Positions 9,432-17,966 of a DNA stretch of 64,000 bases are shown here, one piece after another. Positions within the stretch are counted from its first letter, which is position 1. The number at the start of each line of letters is the position of its first letter. The position numbers and the translations under genes were made by a program. Under the pieces are notes generated by a model. The model did not search any database, was not told the DNA's origin, and was given only the letters and a program-made list of their open reading frames with translations. Origin of the DNA: G963664115 sp965216035 (lineage in GTDB: Bacteria; Acidobacteriota; Terriglobia; 20CM-2-55-15); NCBI GenBank assembly GCA_965216035.1, contig CBDCFM010000021.1:1240001-1304000 (forward strand), read 5' to 3'.

Positions 9432-10063
9432 TGTTTTGTAGATACTGCGGCGCTTCGATTCAGGCAGATAGCGAGTACTGCTCAAAGTGTGGGAAGCGGC
9501 TCCTGACCTCGCCGCGGCCGTGGGTCCAGGCGCTGGTTCAGACACTTCGATTGGAAAGTCCTTATCCCTATGCGGGCGTGCTCTTTATCTTTTTCCTGAT
9601 CTGGGTCATCCAACCCCGCCAGTCCAATGTGGATTACTCCCAGATTCATATCGAACTCGAACTCGAGGGTGAATCCGGAAGACCGGAGGAAAATATATTC
9701 CGTCACCATTTGAGCCTCATTCTGGAAAACGTGTCTGCAGAGCCCATTCGAGAAATCCCGGTGGAATTCCGAGTCCGCGTTGAACCCCAAAGAACCGGAG
9801 AAGTCGTATCGGACTTTCTGGGCCGCCGCCTGGTCATCCATCGTGACGGGGAGTCCCTGCCCCTCCTTGTCGTCCTCACGGACCTCGTCGAAGCCCAGGA
9901 AAGAAGGCGATACACGATCGACGGAATTGTCACGATGACGCCTCCAGCGGACGTCACTTATGAGGTGCTTGCTGAAGGTAGCGGTGAGGTGCTGGCGACC
10001 CTTGAAACGACGATCCAACCCGAAGGTACGGATGTGTCGGGACCGGTTGCCCTCCTTCGTTGA
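9431..10063 (+). CDS. Zinc-ribbon membrane protein of unknown function
   Basis: A 210-residue protein that starts with a zinc-ribbon, CRYCG...CSKCGKRL, with four cysteines at about residues 3, 6, 18 and 21. One hydrophobic segment (YAGVLFIFFLIWVIQP) follows near residues 45-60. The rest is a beta-rich, probably extracytoplasmic domain. The ATG at 9431 shares a base with the hemF stop, so translation is likely coupled to hemF. I do not recognise a function beyond the zinc-ribbon family (zinc_ribbon_2-like). The hydrolase gene follows after 10 bp. Confidence 0.75.
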   Translation: MFCRYCGASIQADSEYCSKCGKRLLTSPRPWVQALVQTLRLESPYPYAGVLFIFFLIWVIQPRQSNVDYSQIHIELELEGESGRPEENIFRHHLSLILENVSAEPIREIPVEFRVRVEPQRTGEVVSDFLGRRLVIHRDGESLPLLVVLTDLVEAQERRRYTIDGIVTMTPPADVTYEVLAEGSGEVLATLETTIQPEGTDVSGPVALLR

Positions 10064-10073
10064 CCCTCAAGCG

Positions 10074-10985
10074 ATGAACTGGTGGGCAAAGCGTCTACTC
10101 GCGTTCATTCTGGCCATCATGCTGTTGGTTCCCCTGGTCGTGATACCCGTCGGCGGTTCATTTCTGATCACCAACGGCCGAATTCGTCTCCCTGAACGCG
10201 ACGCGATAGTCCCTGAAGCGGTCGGGCTATCGGTCAACGACGTGGACTTCAGTTCGTCCGACGGAGTGACGCTTCGAGGCTGGTGGGACCCTGGAGAGAG
10301 CGGGCGAGCGGCAATCATTTTTCTACACGGGCTGAATCGATCGCGCCAGGAATTGCTGAAGCGTGCGGGAGAAAGCCGTCGGCGCGGCTATGGTGTGCTC
10401 TTATTCGAATATCGCAATCACGGCGAAAGCGCAGATGCGTACACAACGCTGGGTGTCAATGAGAGTCTGGATGTCTGTGCCGCAGTTCGATTCATCGACA
10501 GCGTTTCCCCCGGAAGGGAGAAGATCTTTTGGGGCGTTTCCCTGGGCGGATCGACTGCCGTACTTGGGGCGGCACGGTGTGGAGGGGCGGACGCGGTAAT
10601 TGCAGACAGCGCTTTTCTATCTTTCGAAGAAACGGTCTCCCACCATATCCGGCTGATATTCGGTTTGCCCGCGTTTCCCGTTGCCACCTTGCTGATCTTC
10701 CTGACGCGAATGCGGGTCGGGTTCGATTTAGAGGAAGGCGATGTCGAGCGCGCGGTGGAAGACCTTCCGCTAGTACCGATGTTGTTCATTGCAGGCAGTG
10801 AGGATCGCCGGATGCCTCCCGATCGTGCGCGGCGCTTGTACAGGGCTTCTGCGAATCCCTGGAGTGACGTCCTCGTCATCGAGGGGGCAGGTCATGGACA
10901 AGCGTTCAGCCAAGCTCCAGAGCTGTACCTGGATGCTGTTTTCAGTTTTCTCGCCGATGTGGTCTCTCCTGTGGAGATGAACTGA
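10074..10985 (+). CDS. Alpha/beta hydrolase, membrane-anchored
   Basis: A 303-residue alpha/beta hydrolase. An N-terminal membrane helix (LLAFILAIMLLVPLVVIPVG, about residues 7-26) probably anchors it in the inner membrane. The fold shows the oxyanion strand FLHGLNRSRQE, the nucleophile elbow WGVSLGGSTA (Ser), an acid in AGSEDRRMPP and the catalytic His in GAGHGQAF. It resembles the BAAT/DUF1749-like and BEM46-type hydrolases; the substrate cannot be named. The ATG at 10074 begins just before the membrane helix. It is likely cotranscribed with hemF and the zinc-ribbon gene. Confidence 0.85.
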   Translation: MNWWAKRLLAFILAIMLLVPLVVIPVGGSFLITNGRIRLPERDAIVPEAVGLSVNDVDFSSSDGVTLRGWWDPGESGRAAIIFLHGLNRSRQELLKRAGESRRRGYGVLLFEYRNHGESADAYTTLGVNESLDVCAAVRFIDSVSPGREKIFWGVSLGGSTAVLGAARCGGADAVIADSAFLSFEETVSHHIRLIFGLPAFPVATLLIFLTRMRVGFDLEEGDVERAVEDLPLVPMLFIAGSEDRRMPPDRARRLYRASANPWSDVLVIEGAGHGQAFSQAPELYLDAVFSFLADVVSPVEMN

Positions 10986-11090
10986 TGATGGATGACCACG
11001 AGTTATACTTGGGCTGCAGTGAGCGCATGGAATGCACTGAAAATCAGTGAACGGCGCCCAACAGCACTGAATCAAGGAAATGTTCATCTC

Positions 11091-12068
11091 ATGAGTCATG
11101 TAACTGTATTGGCGGGAGGCAGCGGCGCTGCAAAGTTCCTGATGGGCCTGGTCGACGTCCTTCCGGAAGAGGATATTCATGTCGTGGTCAACGTGGCCGA
11201 TGACTATGAAATGTGGGGTCTCCACATCAGTCCGGACATCGACCGGATTCTCTATTCACTGGCTGGCGAAGTGAATCCCCATCGTGGCGGGGGCCGTCCG
11301 AATGAAACGTACAACTGCCACGACACGATCCGGAAACTGGGTCTACGGTCCAAAATGCGGATCGGTGACCACGAGATGGCAACACAACTTCTGAGGTCCA
11401 ACCTTTTAAGCAGGGGGGCGAAGCTCGATGAAGTTACCTCTGAATTGGCGGACCGGTTTGGTATCGGGACACGCATTATGCCGGCCAGCAACGACCGTAT
11501 CCGCAGCCGGATTCACCACTCTGAAGGAACGTGGTCGCTTGAGGAGTACCTGGCTCGGGGGGAAACGTCGAACGCGGTCACTGGGGTGAGCTACGAGGGG
11601 GCGGAAACCGCGTTGGCTCTGAAGGGCGTGATCGCGTCGATTCTGGAAGCTTCCAGGGTGATTCTGGCGCCGAGCGATCCAGTGCTCAGTATCGGCGCCA
11701 TTCTTGCAGTGCCAGGGATTCGCGATGCCCTGACTCGGACCGAGGCTGGAGTCGTTGCAATCAGTCCCATTGTCGGCTCTCAACCGGTTTCCGGTGGTGA
11801 TGGGCGGTTGATGCAGGTAACCGGTTCCAGCGAAGTCTCCGCCCGCAGTATCGCCGAACGATACCGAACCTTCCTCGGTGATATCGTGATCCACACGACC
11901 GACCTGGGGAGCCTGGAAGCTGTCCGTCAGGTTGGCGTCGGGGTTTGGGTGGAAAACATCCTGATCAACAATCTGGAAGGCGCCACCCGTCTCGCCAGCC
12001 GCGTCACCAACACGGAACGTTCCGTAACCAGCCCCACCCAGGCCAAATATGGCTCGGAAAGAGCTTAA
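11091..12068 (+). CDS. cofD: CofD family 2-phospho-L-lactate (or PEP) transferase
   Basis: A 325-residue CofD/FbiA homologue, the enzyme that joins a phospholactyl or phosphoenolpyruvyl group to the deazaflavin Fo in coenzyme F420 synthesis. The start MSHVTVLAGGSGAAKF has the nucleotide-binding glycine loop. NVADDYEMWGLHISPDIDRI and RIGDHEMATQLLRSNLL match the family blocks that separate CofD from YvcK proteins. I chose the ATG at 11091; an upstream in-frame start at 10992 adds a segment without family character. A weak AAGGA lies about 12 nt upstream. No other F420 gene (cofC, cofE, cofG, cofH) is in this window. Confidence 0.88.
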   Translation: MSHVTVLAGGSGAAKFLMGLVDVLPEEDIHVVVNVADDYEMWGLHISPDIDRILYSLAGEVNPHRGGGRPNETYNCHDTIRKLGLRSKMRIGDHEMATQLLRSNLLSRGAKLDEVTSELADRFGIGTRIMPASNDRIRSRIHHSEGTWSLEEYLARGETSNAVTGVSYEGAETALALKGVIASILEASRVILAPSDPVLSIGAILAVPGIRDALTRTEAGVVAISPIVGSQPVSGGDGRLMQVTGSSEVSARSIAERYRTFLGDIVIHTTDLGSLEAVRQVGVGVWVENILINNLEGATRLASRVTNTERSVTSPTQAKYGSERA

Positions 12069-12102
12069 GCGATCGGGTGCCCTAGTTCAGGCGGGAGCCC
12101 GG

Positions 12103-12588
12103 CTACATTTTGTGCTTGCCTAGATCCTCGTCGCTCTGGTCGAGCCAACGTTTCAGGTCTTCGTTGGTGATGCTGCGCTCGGGGTTGCTCGCCTGACTCT
12201 TGGAGCCCCGCAATACGTTATCTTCCACCAGAATCGGGCAATCAATCCGAAGAGCCAGCGCCAGCGCATCGCTTGGACGGGAATCGATCGAAATTAGTCG
12301 GCCGTCACTGGCGATCCATATCACAGCGTAGAAGGTGTCCTCCTGAATTGTCGTCACGACCACCTTCTGGACATGGGTGTCCAAGCCAATAAGCACGTTC
12401 TTCAGAAGATCGTGGGTCATTGGACGCGGGGTGACTACTTTTTCGATTTCCAGCGCGATCGCGTTGGCCTCGGAAACACCGACCCAGATGGGGAGGATGG
12501 CCTTGCCTGTCGCTTCCTTTAGGATCACGATAGGCATATTCGTGATGGGATCCATCATCAGACCCCTGATCTTCATTTCAATTTCCAA
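12103..12588 (-). CDS. Bifunctional nuclease family protein (BFN/DUF151)
   Basis: About 161 residues with the conserved block LPIWVGVSEANAIALEIE and the SRPSDALALALR motif of the BFN/DUF151 family. Characterised plant members have DNase and RNase activity; bacterial roles are mostly untested. A C-terminal tail of about 30 charged residues resembles the UVR-type helix found in some members. I chose the TTG at 12588 (MEIEMKIRGL), since AGAGG lies 6 nt upstream. TTG at 12594 and ATG at 12576 are alternatives. It stands between cofD (convergent) and recN (same strand). Confidence 0.85.
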   Translation of the reverse strand: MEIEMKIRGLMMDPITNMPIVILKEATGKAILPIWVGVSEANAIALEIEKVVTPRPMTHDLLKNVLIGLDTHVQKVVVTTIQEDTFYAVIWIASDGRLISIDSRPSDALALALRIDCPILVEDNVLRGSKSQASNPERSITNEDLKRWLDQSDEDLGKHKM

Positions 12589-12779
12589 GATCAACCTCTG
12601 CGGGTACTGGGTCCAGGGCCAGTCTCAGGTATAGGCGCGGTCTTCGCTTGCACATGCATGCTGATGGACTGCATATCCGTTTTCTGAAAACGGGCACTTG
12701 GCTTGTCCCCATCCCGTGAACATCTTTGCAATGTATATCCTTACTCAATGAAATTGCAAATCGTCAATGAAATCGCAAA

Positions 12780-14417
12780 TCATTGCCTCTTTAACAATTC
12801 AAGGACATGTCGGCGGGCAGCGGCGCTGACCTTCGGACCACTCATCATCCGTGCCAGCTCTTCGATACGCCCTTCGTCGCCGAGTGCTTCGACCCGCGTC
12901 ACTGTGCGCCCATCAACAACAAGTTTTTCGATTCGGGCATGCTGATCAGCGAACCGGGCGATTTGAGCCAGGTGAGTAACGCAAAGCACCTGATAGGTGT
13001 TGGAGAGGCGTTTTAGCTTTTTCCCGACTGATTCGGCTGCTTCGCCTCCGATGCCTGTGTCAATCTCGTCGAACACGAGCGTGCAGTCCGTATCATCGGT
13101 CACCAATACCGTCCGCAGCGCGAGCATCGCGCGCGAAAGCTCTCCTCCGGAAGCGATCTCAGCCAGACGACGGGCGTGTTCTCCCGAATTTGGACTTAGA
13201 AGCAATTGAGGCATGTCAATGCCCGTGTCACGGCCCGGTTCGAGCGTGATCCAATCGATTTTGACCTCGGCATCAGGCATGGCCAGCGACCGAATTTCAG
13301 ACGTAAGGGATTTCGCGAGACCTTCAGAGGTTCTGCGGCGGCGTTGGCTCAACGCCTCGGCCGCTTTCTGGTATTGGCTTTTGAGTGTCTTCAATTGCCC
13401 AGAAATTTCAACCCGTTTGATGTCCCGAAGACCTATATTGTCCAGTTCCTGGATTACCGTCTCCAGGTGTGCATGCAGGTCGGACCCGTACTTCCGATGC
13501 AGCCGCTCCAGTTCTGCCAGACGAACCTGGAGTGGTTCCAGTTCGCCGGGATCGACCTCGATTTGGTTCATATAATCTCGGAGGGCATACGCTAAATCTT
13601 CGACAAGAGTCCGTGCCGTCGTGGCCTGCTCCGCGATATTCGCCAAGCGGTTATCGTCGACTCCTGCGTCACGGATACTCCGTTCGACCGAGGCAAATTG
13701 AGCAAGGATGGAGGCGTCTGCTTCGTAGAGGGCCTCGTACCCTCCGTAAGCGGCCTCGAGCAGCTTTCCTGAGTGGGCGAGAATTCGGACCTTTTCTCCG
13801 AGGCGGCCGATCTCTCCCTTCTTGGGCTCTGCCCGCTCGATTTCCTCACGTTGGAAGCGCAAAAGATCGGCACGCTGCAGAAGTTCCGAATCATCCTGTT
13901 CGAGGGCGGCCAGGGCCTCTTCCAGGGAGCGGATCGCGTTATAGAGTTTTTGAACTCGTTCCCGAAGAGTCCCCGCTTTTGCAGCGTGGTCGATCATTGC
14001 AAGCTGTTTTGAGGTGTCGAGCAGCGTCTGTTGCTCGTGTTGTCCATGGATGTCGACCAGGTACGGGGCAATCATCCGCAACGCCGTCACGGTGCTGGGC
14101 TGGCTATTGATAAACACTCGATTCCGATTGTCGGCCGATATCTCGCGTCGGAGAATCAATTCGTCTTCCGGGTCGATGCCGATTGCGGCGAGGTCCAAGG
14201 TGTCTGATGGTTGGAAGACGGCTTCGACGATGGCCCGGCTTGCACCGCTTCGGATGGTGTCGTTTGACGCTTTGGCGCCCGCGATCAGAGCCAATGCATC
14301 AACGATCAGGGATTTGCCCGCGCCTGTTTCGCCGGAAAGCAGGTTTAATCCGCGATCAAACTCGATCTCGAGTTTGTCGACCAGAGCGAACTGGCGTACG
14401 CGGAGTAAGCGAAGCAT
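12780..14417 (-). CDS. recN: DNA repair protein RecN
   Basis: A 545-residue SMC-like ATPase acting in double-strand break repair. Walker A is GETGAGKS at residues 29-36. The middle is a long coiled coil interrupted near the centre. The C-terminal half has the ABC signature ASGGELSRAMLALR and Walker B TLVFDEIDTGIGG, followed by the D-loop/H-loop region VTHLAQIA. The length is normal. The ATG at 14417 lacks a Shine-Dalgarno site but has TATAAC ending 8 nt upstream, suggesting a leaderless transcript. Confidence 0.97.
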   Translation of the reverse strand: MLRLLRVRQFALVDKLEIEFDRGLNLLSGETGAGKSLIVDALALIAGAKASNDTIRSGASRAIVEAVFQPSDTLDLAAIGIDPEDELILRREISADNRNRVFINSQPSTVTALRMIAPYLVDIHGQHEQQTLLDTSKQLAMIDHAAKAGTLRERVQKLYNAIRSLEEALAALEQDDSELLQRADLLRFQREEIERAEPKKGEIGRLGEKVRILAHSGKLLEAAYGGYEALYEADASILAQFASVERSIRDAGVDDNRLANIAEQATTARTLVEDLAYALRDYMNQIEVDPGELEPLQVRLAELERLHRKYGSDLHAHLETVIQELDNIGLRDIKRVEISGQLKTLKSQYQKAAEALSQRRRRTSEGLAKSLTSEIRSLAMPDAEVKIDWITLEPGRDTGIDMPQLLLSPNSGEHARRLAEIASGGELSRAMLALRTVLVTDDTDCTLVFDEIDTGIGGEAAESVGKKLKRLSNTYQVLCVTHLAQIARFADQHARIEKLVVDGRTVTRVEALGDEGRIEELARMMSGPKVSAAARRHVLELLKRQ

Positions 14418-14425
14418 AGGGCCCG

Positions 14426-14431
14426 GTTATA
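14426..14431 (-). promoter_or_regulatory. -10-like hexamer directly upstream of recN
   Basis: TATAAC (5 of 6 to consensus) on the minus strand, 8 nt before the recN ATG, with no ribosome binding site between. It fits a transcript starting at the ATG. Confidence 0.3.
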
Positions 14432-14604
14432 TGACAACGACACATCGGATTCAATGGCCAATGGTGACGTCTGGCAATGCGTGGCCCGACGGCGCCAGAG
14501 TTCAACCCGTTGCATCGGCTTCGGTTTCTTTCTTGGTGATCGTGAGTCTGTTATTTTTTTGAAGCAGGCCGAAGAACCATTCCGCTTGGTGAGGAGGGAC
14601 TAAC

Positions 14605-15318
14605 TTGGTCGACCCAGCATTTCCCGCCGTCTGGATTCTTCAGGGCGGAGCTGATATTTTGGCATTGCTTGGAACCACCGGACTGATTGCGCGCATCGTC
14701 CTGGTGACCCTATTAATATTCTCGCTCGCCTCCTGGAGTGTGATTCTCTCGAAAGGTCTGATGTTCCGAAAAATCCGTCGGGAATCGGAAGCATTCTGGC
14801 AGATCTTCGAAAAAGCACAGACTCTGCCCGAGATCCGCGGTGCACGCGCGACGTTGCGATTTACTCCACTGATGCCCGTGTTTGAAGCGGCTTACGAAAT
14901 GATTGATCCCGCATCCGCGTTGGCGGGCCGCACCGTGCTGACACAAGTGGCGACGATCACTATGGTCGAACGTGTACTTCTTCGAGCATCGGTTGCGCAG
15001 GTGTCTCAATTGGAATCCCGGATGACGCTACTGGCGACGACAGCGGCGGTGACACCGTTCATTGGATTATTCGGTACGGTCTGGGGTGTCATGGGGTCCT
15101 TTGCCGGCCTTGGGAACAACTCCGTGACGACGCTGAACGCAGTGGGCCCTGGCATCGCCGAAGCGCTCATCGCGACCGCAGCTGGTCTTTTTGCGGCAAT
15201 ACCTGCGGTTGTGGCCTACAATTTGTTCGTGGCAGAAATCCGGCGCCTGGGAGCGCAACTGGATGACCTGCAAGCAGAATTACTGGCCATCGCCGAAAAG
15301 AAGGGCCTCGGTGTATAG
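14605..15318 (+). CDS. tolQ: Tol-Pal system proton channel subunit TolQ
   Basis: A 237-residue MotA/TolQ/ExbB family protein. It has three membrane helices: one near residues 25-47, and two in the C-terminal half around TPFIGLFGTVWGVMGSF and GLFAAIPAVVAYNLF. With TolR it forms the inner-membrane proton-driven motor that powers TolA. The TTG at 14605 is chosen because GAGGAGGGA at 14590-14598 is well placed before it. It is the first gene of tolQ-tolR-tolA-tolB-pal-cpoB. Confidence 0.94.
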   Translation: MVDPAFPAVWILQGGADILALLGTTGLIARIVLVTLLIFSLASWSVILSKGLMFRKIRRESEAFWQIFEKAQTLPEIRGARATLRFTPLMPVFEAAYEMIDPASALAGRTVLTQVATITMVERVLLRASVAQVSQLESRMTLLATTAAVTPFIGLFGTVWGVMGSFAGLGNNSVTTLNAVGPGIAEALIATAAGLFAAIPAVVAYNLFVAEIRRLGAQLDDLQAELLAIAEKKGLGV

Positions 15319-15354
15319 ATTCGGCGATCCAAGCGCTGATGGGAGCGAACTCTG

Positions 15355-15777
15355 ATGGCGTTCACAGCGGGCGACGGCAGAACCCAAACCCAACTGTCGG
15401 AGATCAACATGATTCCGTTTATCGATATCATGTTGGTCTTAATGATTATTTTTATGATAACAGCTCCGGTGGTCCAATCGGGAATCGAAGTGAATGTTCC
15501 GCGCACCGAGATTGTTCAGGAACTGGCACAAGAACGGCTTGTTGTCTCAATCGATCGCGAGCAGCGAATTTATCTCCAGAGCGACCCGATCAATATCAAC
15601 GCATTGGGGCCCGAAATCCAGGCACGTCTTCTTGACCCGGCCTCTCGAAGCATATACTTGAGAGCGGACACGTCCGTTCCTTTCGGCACGATCGCTGTTG
15701 TGATGGACCGCTTGAACCAGGCGGGAATCGAAAACATCAGCGTCGTCACTCAGCCGCTGGATGCGCCCGAGCCATGA
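15355..15777 (+). CDS. tolR: Tol-Pal system protein TolR (ExbD family)
   Basis: A 140-residue ExbD/TolR protein. A short cytoplasmic N-terminus leads to one membrane helix, PFIDIMLVLMIIFMITAP (residues 21-38), with the conserved proton-pathway Asp at residue 24. A periplasmic domain of about 95 residues follows. GGGAG lies upstream of the ATG. The last bases ATGA overlap the tolA-like gene by 4 nt, so translation is coupled. Confidence 0.94.
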   Translation: MAFTAGDGRTQTQLSEINMIPFIDIMLVLMIIFMITAPVVQSGIEVNVPRTEIVQELAQERLVVSIDREQRIYLQSDPININALGPEIQARLLDPASRSIYLRADTSVPFGTIAVVMDRLNQAGIENISVVTQPLDAPEP

Positions 15778-16571
15778 AGAAAAATCCCGAAAAGTTGGGC
15801 AGCGGACTGCTGATGTCTACCGGATTGCACGTCCTGTTGGCAATCACAGTGTTATTGTTGCCTGAGGTATTTCCCGCGTACGGAGTCGCGGGATGGGGAT
15901 CGGAGGAGGGTGGCGGTGAAGGCGTGAGCGTGGAAATCGTGGCTAACATCTCGGGCATTCCCCTTCCCGCGCCGGCCGTGGTCAATGAGGCGGCGGCCGC
16001 CAATGAGTCTGCTGGTTTCTTTGCGTCCGAGATCACAGCTGTCCCCGAAGAAACGATAGCGACTGATGTGCCCGTCGTCGAGGCAGAGCCCGTACCCGAT
16101 ACCCTGGCACCGGTGGAAGTGACTCCGCCCCCGACGCCGGCTCCCCGGGCGACCCCGGAGCCGCCCGCAACTCCAGACAATGTGGTGCCGTTTGGTGAGG
16201 GAGGACTCCCAGCTATCAGCTACGGGCAATTCGCTGCCGGAGACGGCACGGGGGCCATTGCAGTCGGGGACGGCGCATTCGGTGAACGTTACGGTGGCTA
16301 CGTAGAATCTATTACGCGAAGGATTTCTGAAAACTGGCTACAATCGATGATTTCGGGCAACGTTCGCCAGGCGCCCCGCATTTATGTAAGCTTTGACGTC
16401 TTGCGTGACGGAACGATCATAAATGAACAGATCGATGAGAGTAGCGGGATTCCGTCCCTGGACCGATCGGCCATGCGGGCGATCTTCGCATCCAATCCAC
16501 TCGCTCCTCTTCCGGGAGACTTCAGAGGCCGGAGCGTCAACGTGAGGTTCTGGTTTGAGTACAGCCGATGA
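15774..16571 (+). CDS. tolA: TolA-like energy transducer with TonB/TolA C-terminal domain
   Basis: A 265-residue protein with one N-terminal membrane helix (STGLHVLLAITVLLLPEVFP, about residues 15-34). A Glu/Pro/Ala-rich linker follows (about residues 75-145). The C-terminal domain, from GGYVESITRRISENWLQSM onward, is of the TonB/TolA type and ends in NVRFWFEYSR. The linker is far shorter than the helical region of proteobacterial TolA and is proline-rich, more TonB-like. Position between tolR and tolB makes TolA the likely role. It overlaps both neighbours by 4 nt. Confidence 0.88.
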   Translation: MKKNPEKLGSGLLMSTGLHVLLAITVLLLPEVFPAYGVAGWGSEEGGGEGVSVEIVANISGIPLPAPAVVNEAAAANESAGFFASEITAVPEETIATDVPVVEAEPVPDTLAPVEVTPPPTPAPRATPEPPATPDNVVPFGEGGLPAISYGQFAAGDGTGAIAVGDGAFGERYGGYVESITRRISENWLQSMISGNVRQAPRIYVSFDVLRDGTIINEQIDESSGIPSLDRSAMRAIFASNPLAPLPGDFRGRSVNVRFWFEYSR

Positions 16572-17932
16572 TTAGAACCGCCTGGATCTTGTCCGTCGTT
16601 TTCCTCGTCCCGGTATGGGTGCTGCCTTCGGAGCAGGCACAGATTGAAACCGGCACCCGCACGGGTGCGACGTCCATCCGCCTGGCACTGCCGCCGTTCC
16701 CTTCCAGCTCCGGCGACCCTGAGGCGATGGCGGCTTTGGCGGCCGCATTCAATGAGACGCTATGGAACGACATTGATTTTTCAGGTGTAATTTCACTTAT
16801 AAGCCCCGACTTCTATCCGCTGGGCCGTTTTGGAAATCCGGGCGACATCAACCCCGAGGATTGGACTTCTACGACTGTCGATGCTCAATTCATGGCTTTC
16901 GGGAACACGTCACTCAATCAAAACCAGTTTGTTCTAGAAGCGCGACTCTGGGATCTGCGAACCCGGGTGTCAGAGCGCGAAGTGGAGGGTCGACGATATC
17001 GCGGAGAGATGAACGAGCGATCTGTCCGGTTGATCGCCCATCAGTTTGCCGACTTGATCATTCAGACCCTTGGGGGTGGCATCCGAGGTGTGGCGCAAAC
17101 CAAGATCGCGTTCGAATCCGACCGTTCGAGCGGGGACGGCGAGGTGGTCAAGGAAATTTTCGTGATGGATTATGACGGGGCCAACGAATACCAGTTGACG
17201 ACCCTCCGTTCGCTGGCCGTCACGCCGAACTGGTCTCCCAACGGTGAGATGATCGGCTATACCAGCTATGCCAGTGACAAAGCGGACATCGCGATCATAT
17301 CGCCCATCGATCGTCGTGGTTTCCGGTTTTCCACCTTATCAGGAACGACGACCACGCCGGCATGGTCTCCTGACGGTAACCGGATAGCGTTTTCCTCCAG
17401 CATGAACGAAGTCCGGGGCGTGCCCGACATGGAGCTCTACGTGTCTGACGTACGCGGAGAGAACCCGCGTCGTTTGACCAACTCGAGAGGCGTCGATATC
17501 TCTCCGGTGTGGAATCCGAGCACCGGCAGGGAGATTGCCTTCGTGTCCGATCGGACTGGCCCGCCGCAACTCTATATTATGGATGCGGAGGGTGGTAACG
17601 TCAGGCGGATTGTCGAAGGCGGAGGCAACGCTGGCAGCCCGGCCTGGTCTCCCGACGGCCTGACGATCGCGTTTCACTGGCAACGGCGAGGCGCACCGTT
17701 TGACATATATATGTATGATATTGCGACCGATCGTACCGTGCAGCTGACCCGGAGTACGGGCAACAATGAAAACCCGACTTGGTCTCCCGACGGCCGCCAT
17801 CTGGTGTTTGAATCCAGCCGCAGTGGTTCCCGCCAGATCTACTCCATGTTGGCTGACGGAACGAAAGTAAGACAATTGACAAGCAGCGGAAACAATGTAA
17901 ATCCCTCATGGTCCGGTTACATGGGAGAATGA
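16568..17932 (+). CDS. tolB: Tol-Pal system periplasmic beta-propeller protein TolB
   Basis: A 454-residue TolB. A Sec signal peptide lies at residues 1 to about 25 (MIRTAWILSVVFLVPVWVLP). An N-terminal alpha/beta domain carries the box SLISPDFYPLGRFG. A six-bladed WD40-like (PD40) propeller follows, with repeated motifs of the type P.WSPDG (for example TPAWSPDGNRIAFSS and NPTWSPDGRHLVFESSRSG). TolB binds Pal and outer-membrane proteins in the periplasm. The start overlaps the end of tolA by ATGA. Confidence 0.96.
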   Translation: MIRTAWILSVVFLVPVWVLPSEQAQIETGTRTGATSIRLALPPFPSSSGDPEAMAALAAAFNETLWNDIDFSGVISLISPDFYPLGRFGNPGDINPEDWTSTTVDAQFMAFGNTSLNQNQFVLEARLWDLRTRVSEREVEGRRYRGEMNERSVRLIAHQFADLIIQTLGGGIRGVAQTKIAFESDRSSGDGEVVKEIFVMDYDGANEYQLTTLRSLAVTPNWSPNGEMIGYTSYASDKADIAIISPIDRRGFRFSTLSGTTTTPAWSPDGNRIAFSSSMNEVRGVPDMELYVSDVRGENPRRLTNSRGVDISPVWNPSTGREIAFVSDRTGPPQLYIMDAEGGNVRRIVEGGGNAGSPAWSPDGLTIAFHWQRRGAPFDIYMYDIATDRTVQLTRSTGNNENPTWSPDGRHLVFESSRSGSRQIYSMLADGTKVRQLTSSGNNVNPSWSGYMGE

Positions 17933-17966
17933 GTGTCCAATTGAGTTCACAAGGAGACCTGTATCA

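Noticed and set aside
12807..14110. Plus-strand frames within recN (for example 13469-14110)
   Set aside because: They are antisense to a conserved RecN and have no domain of their own.
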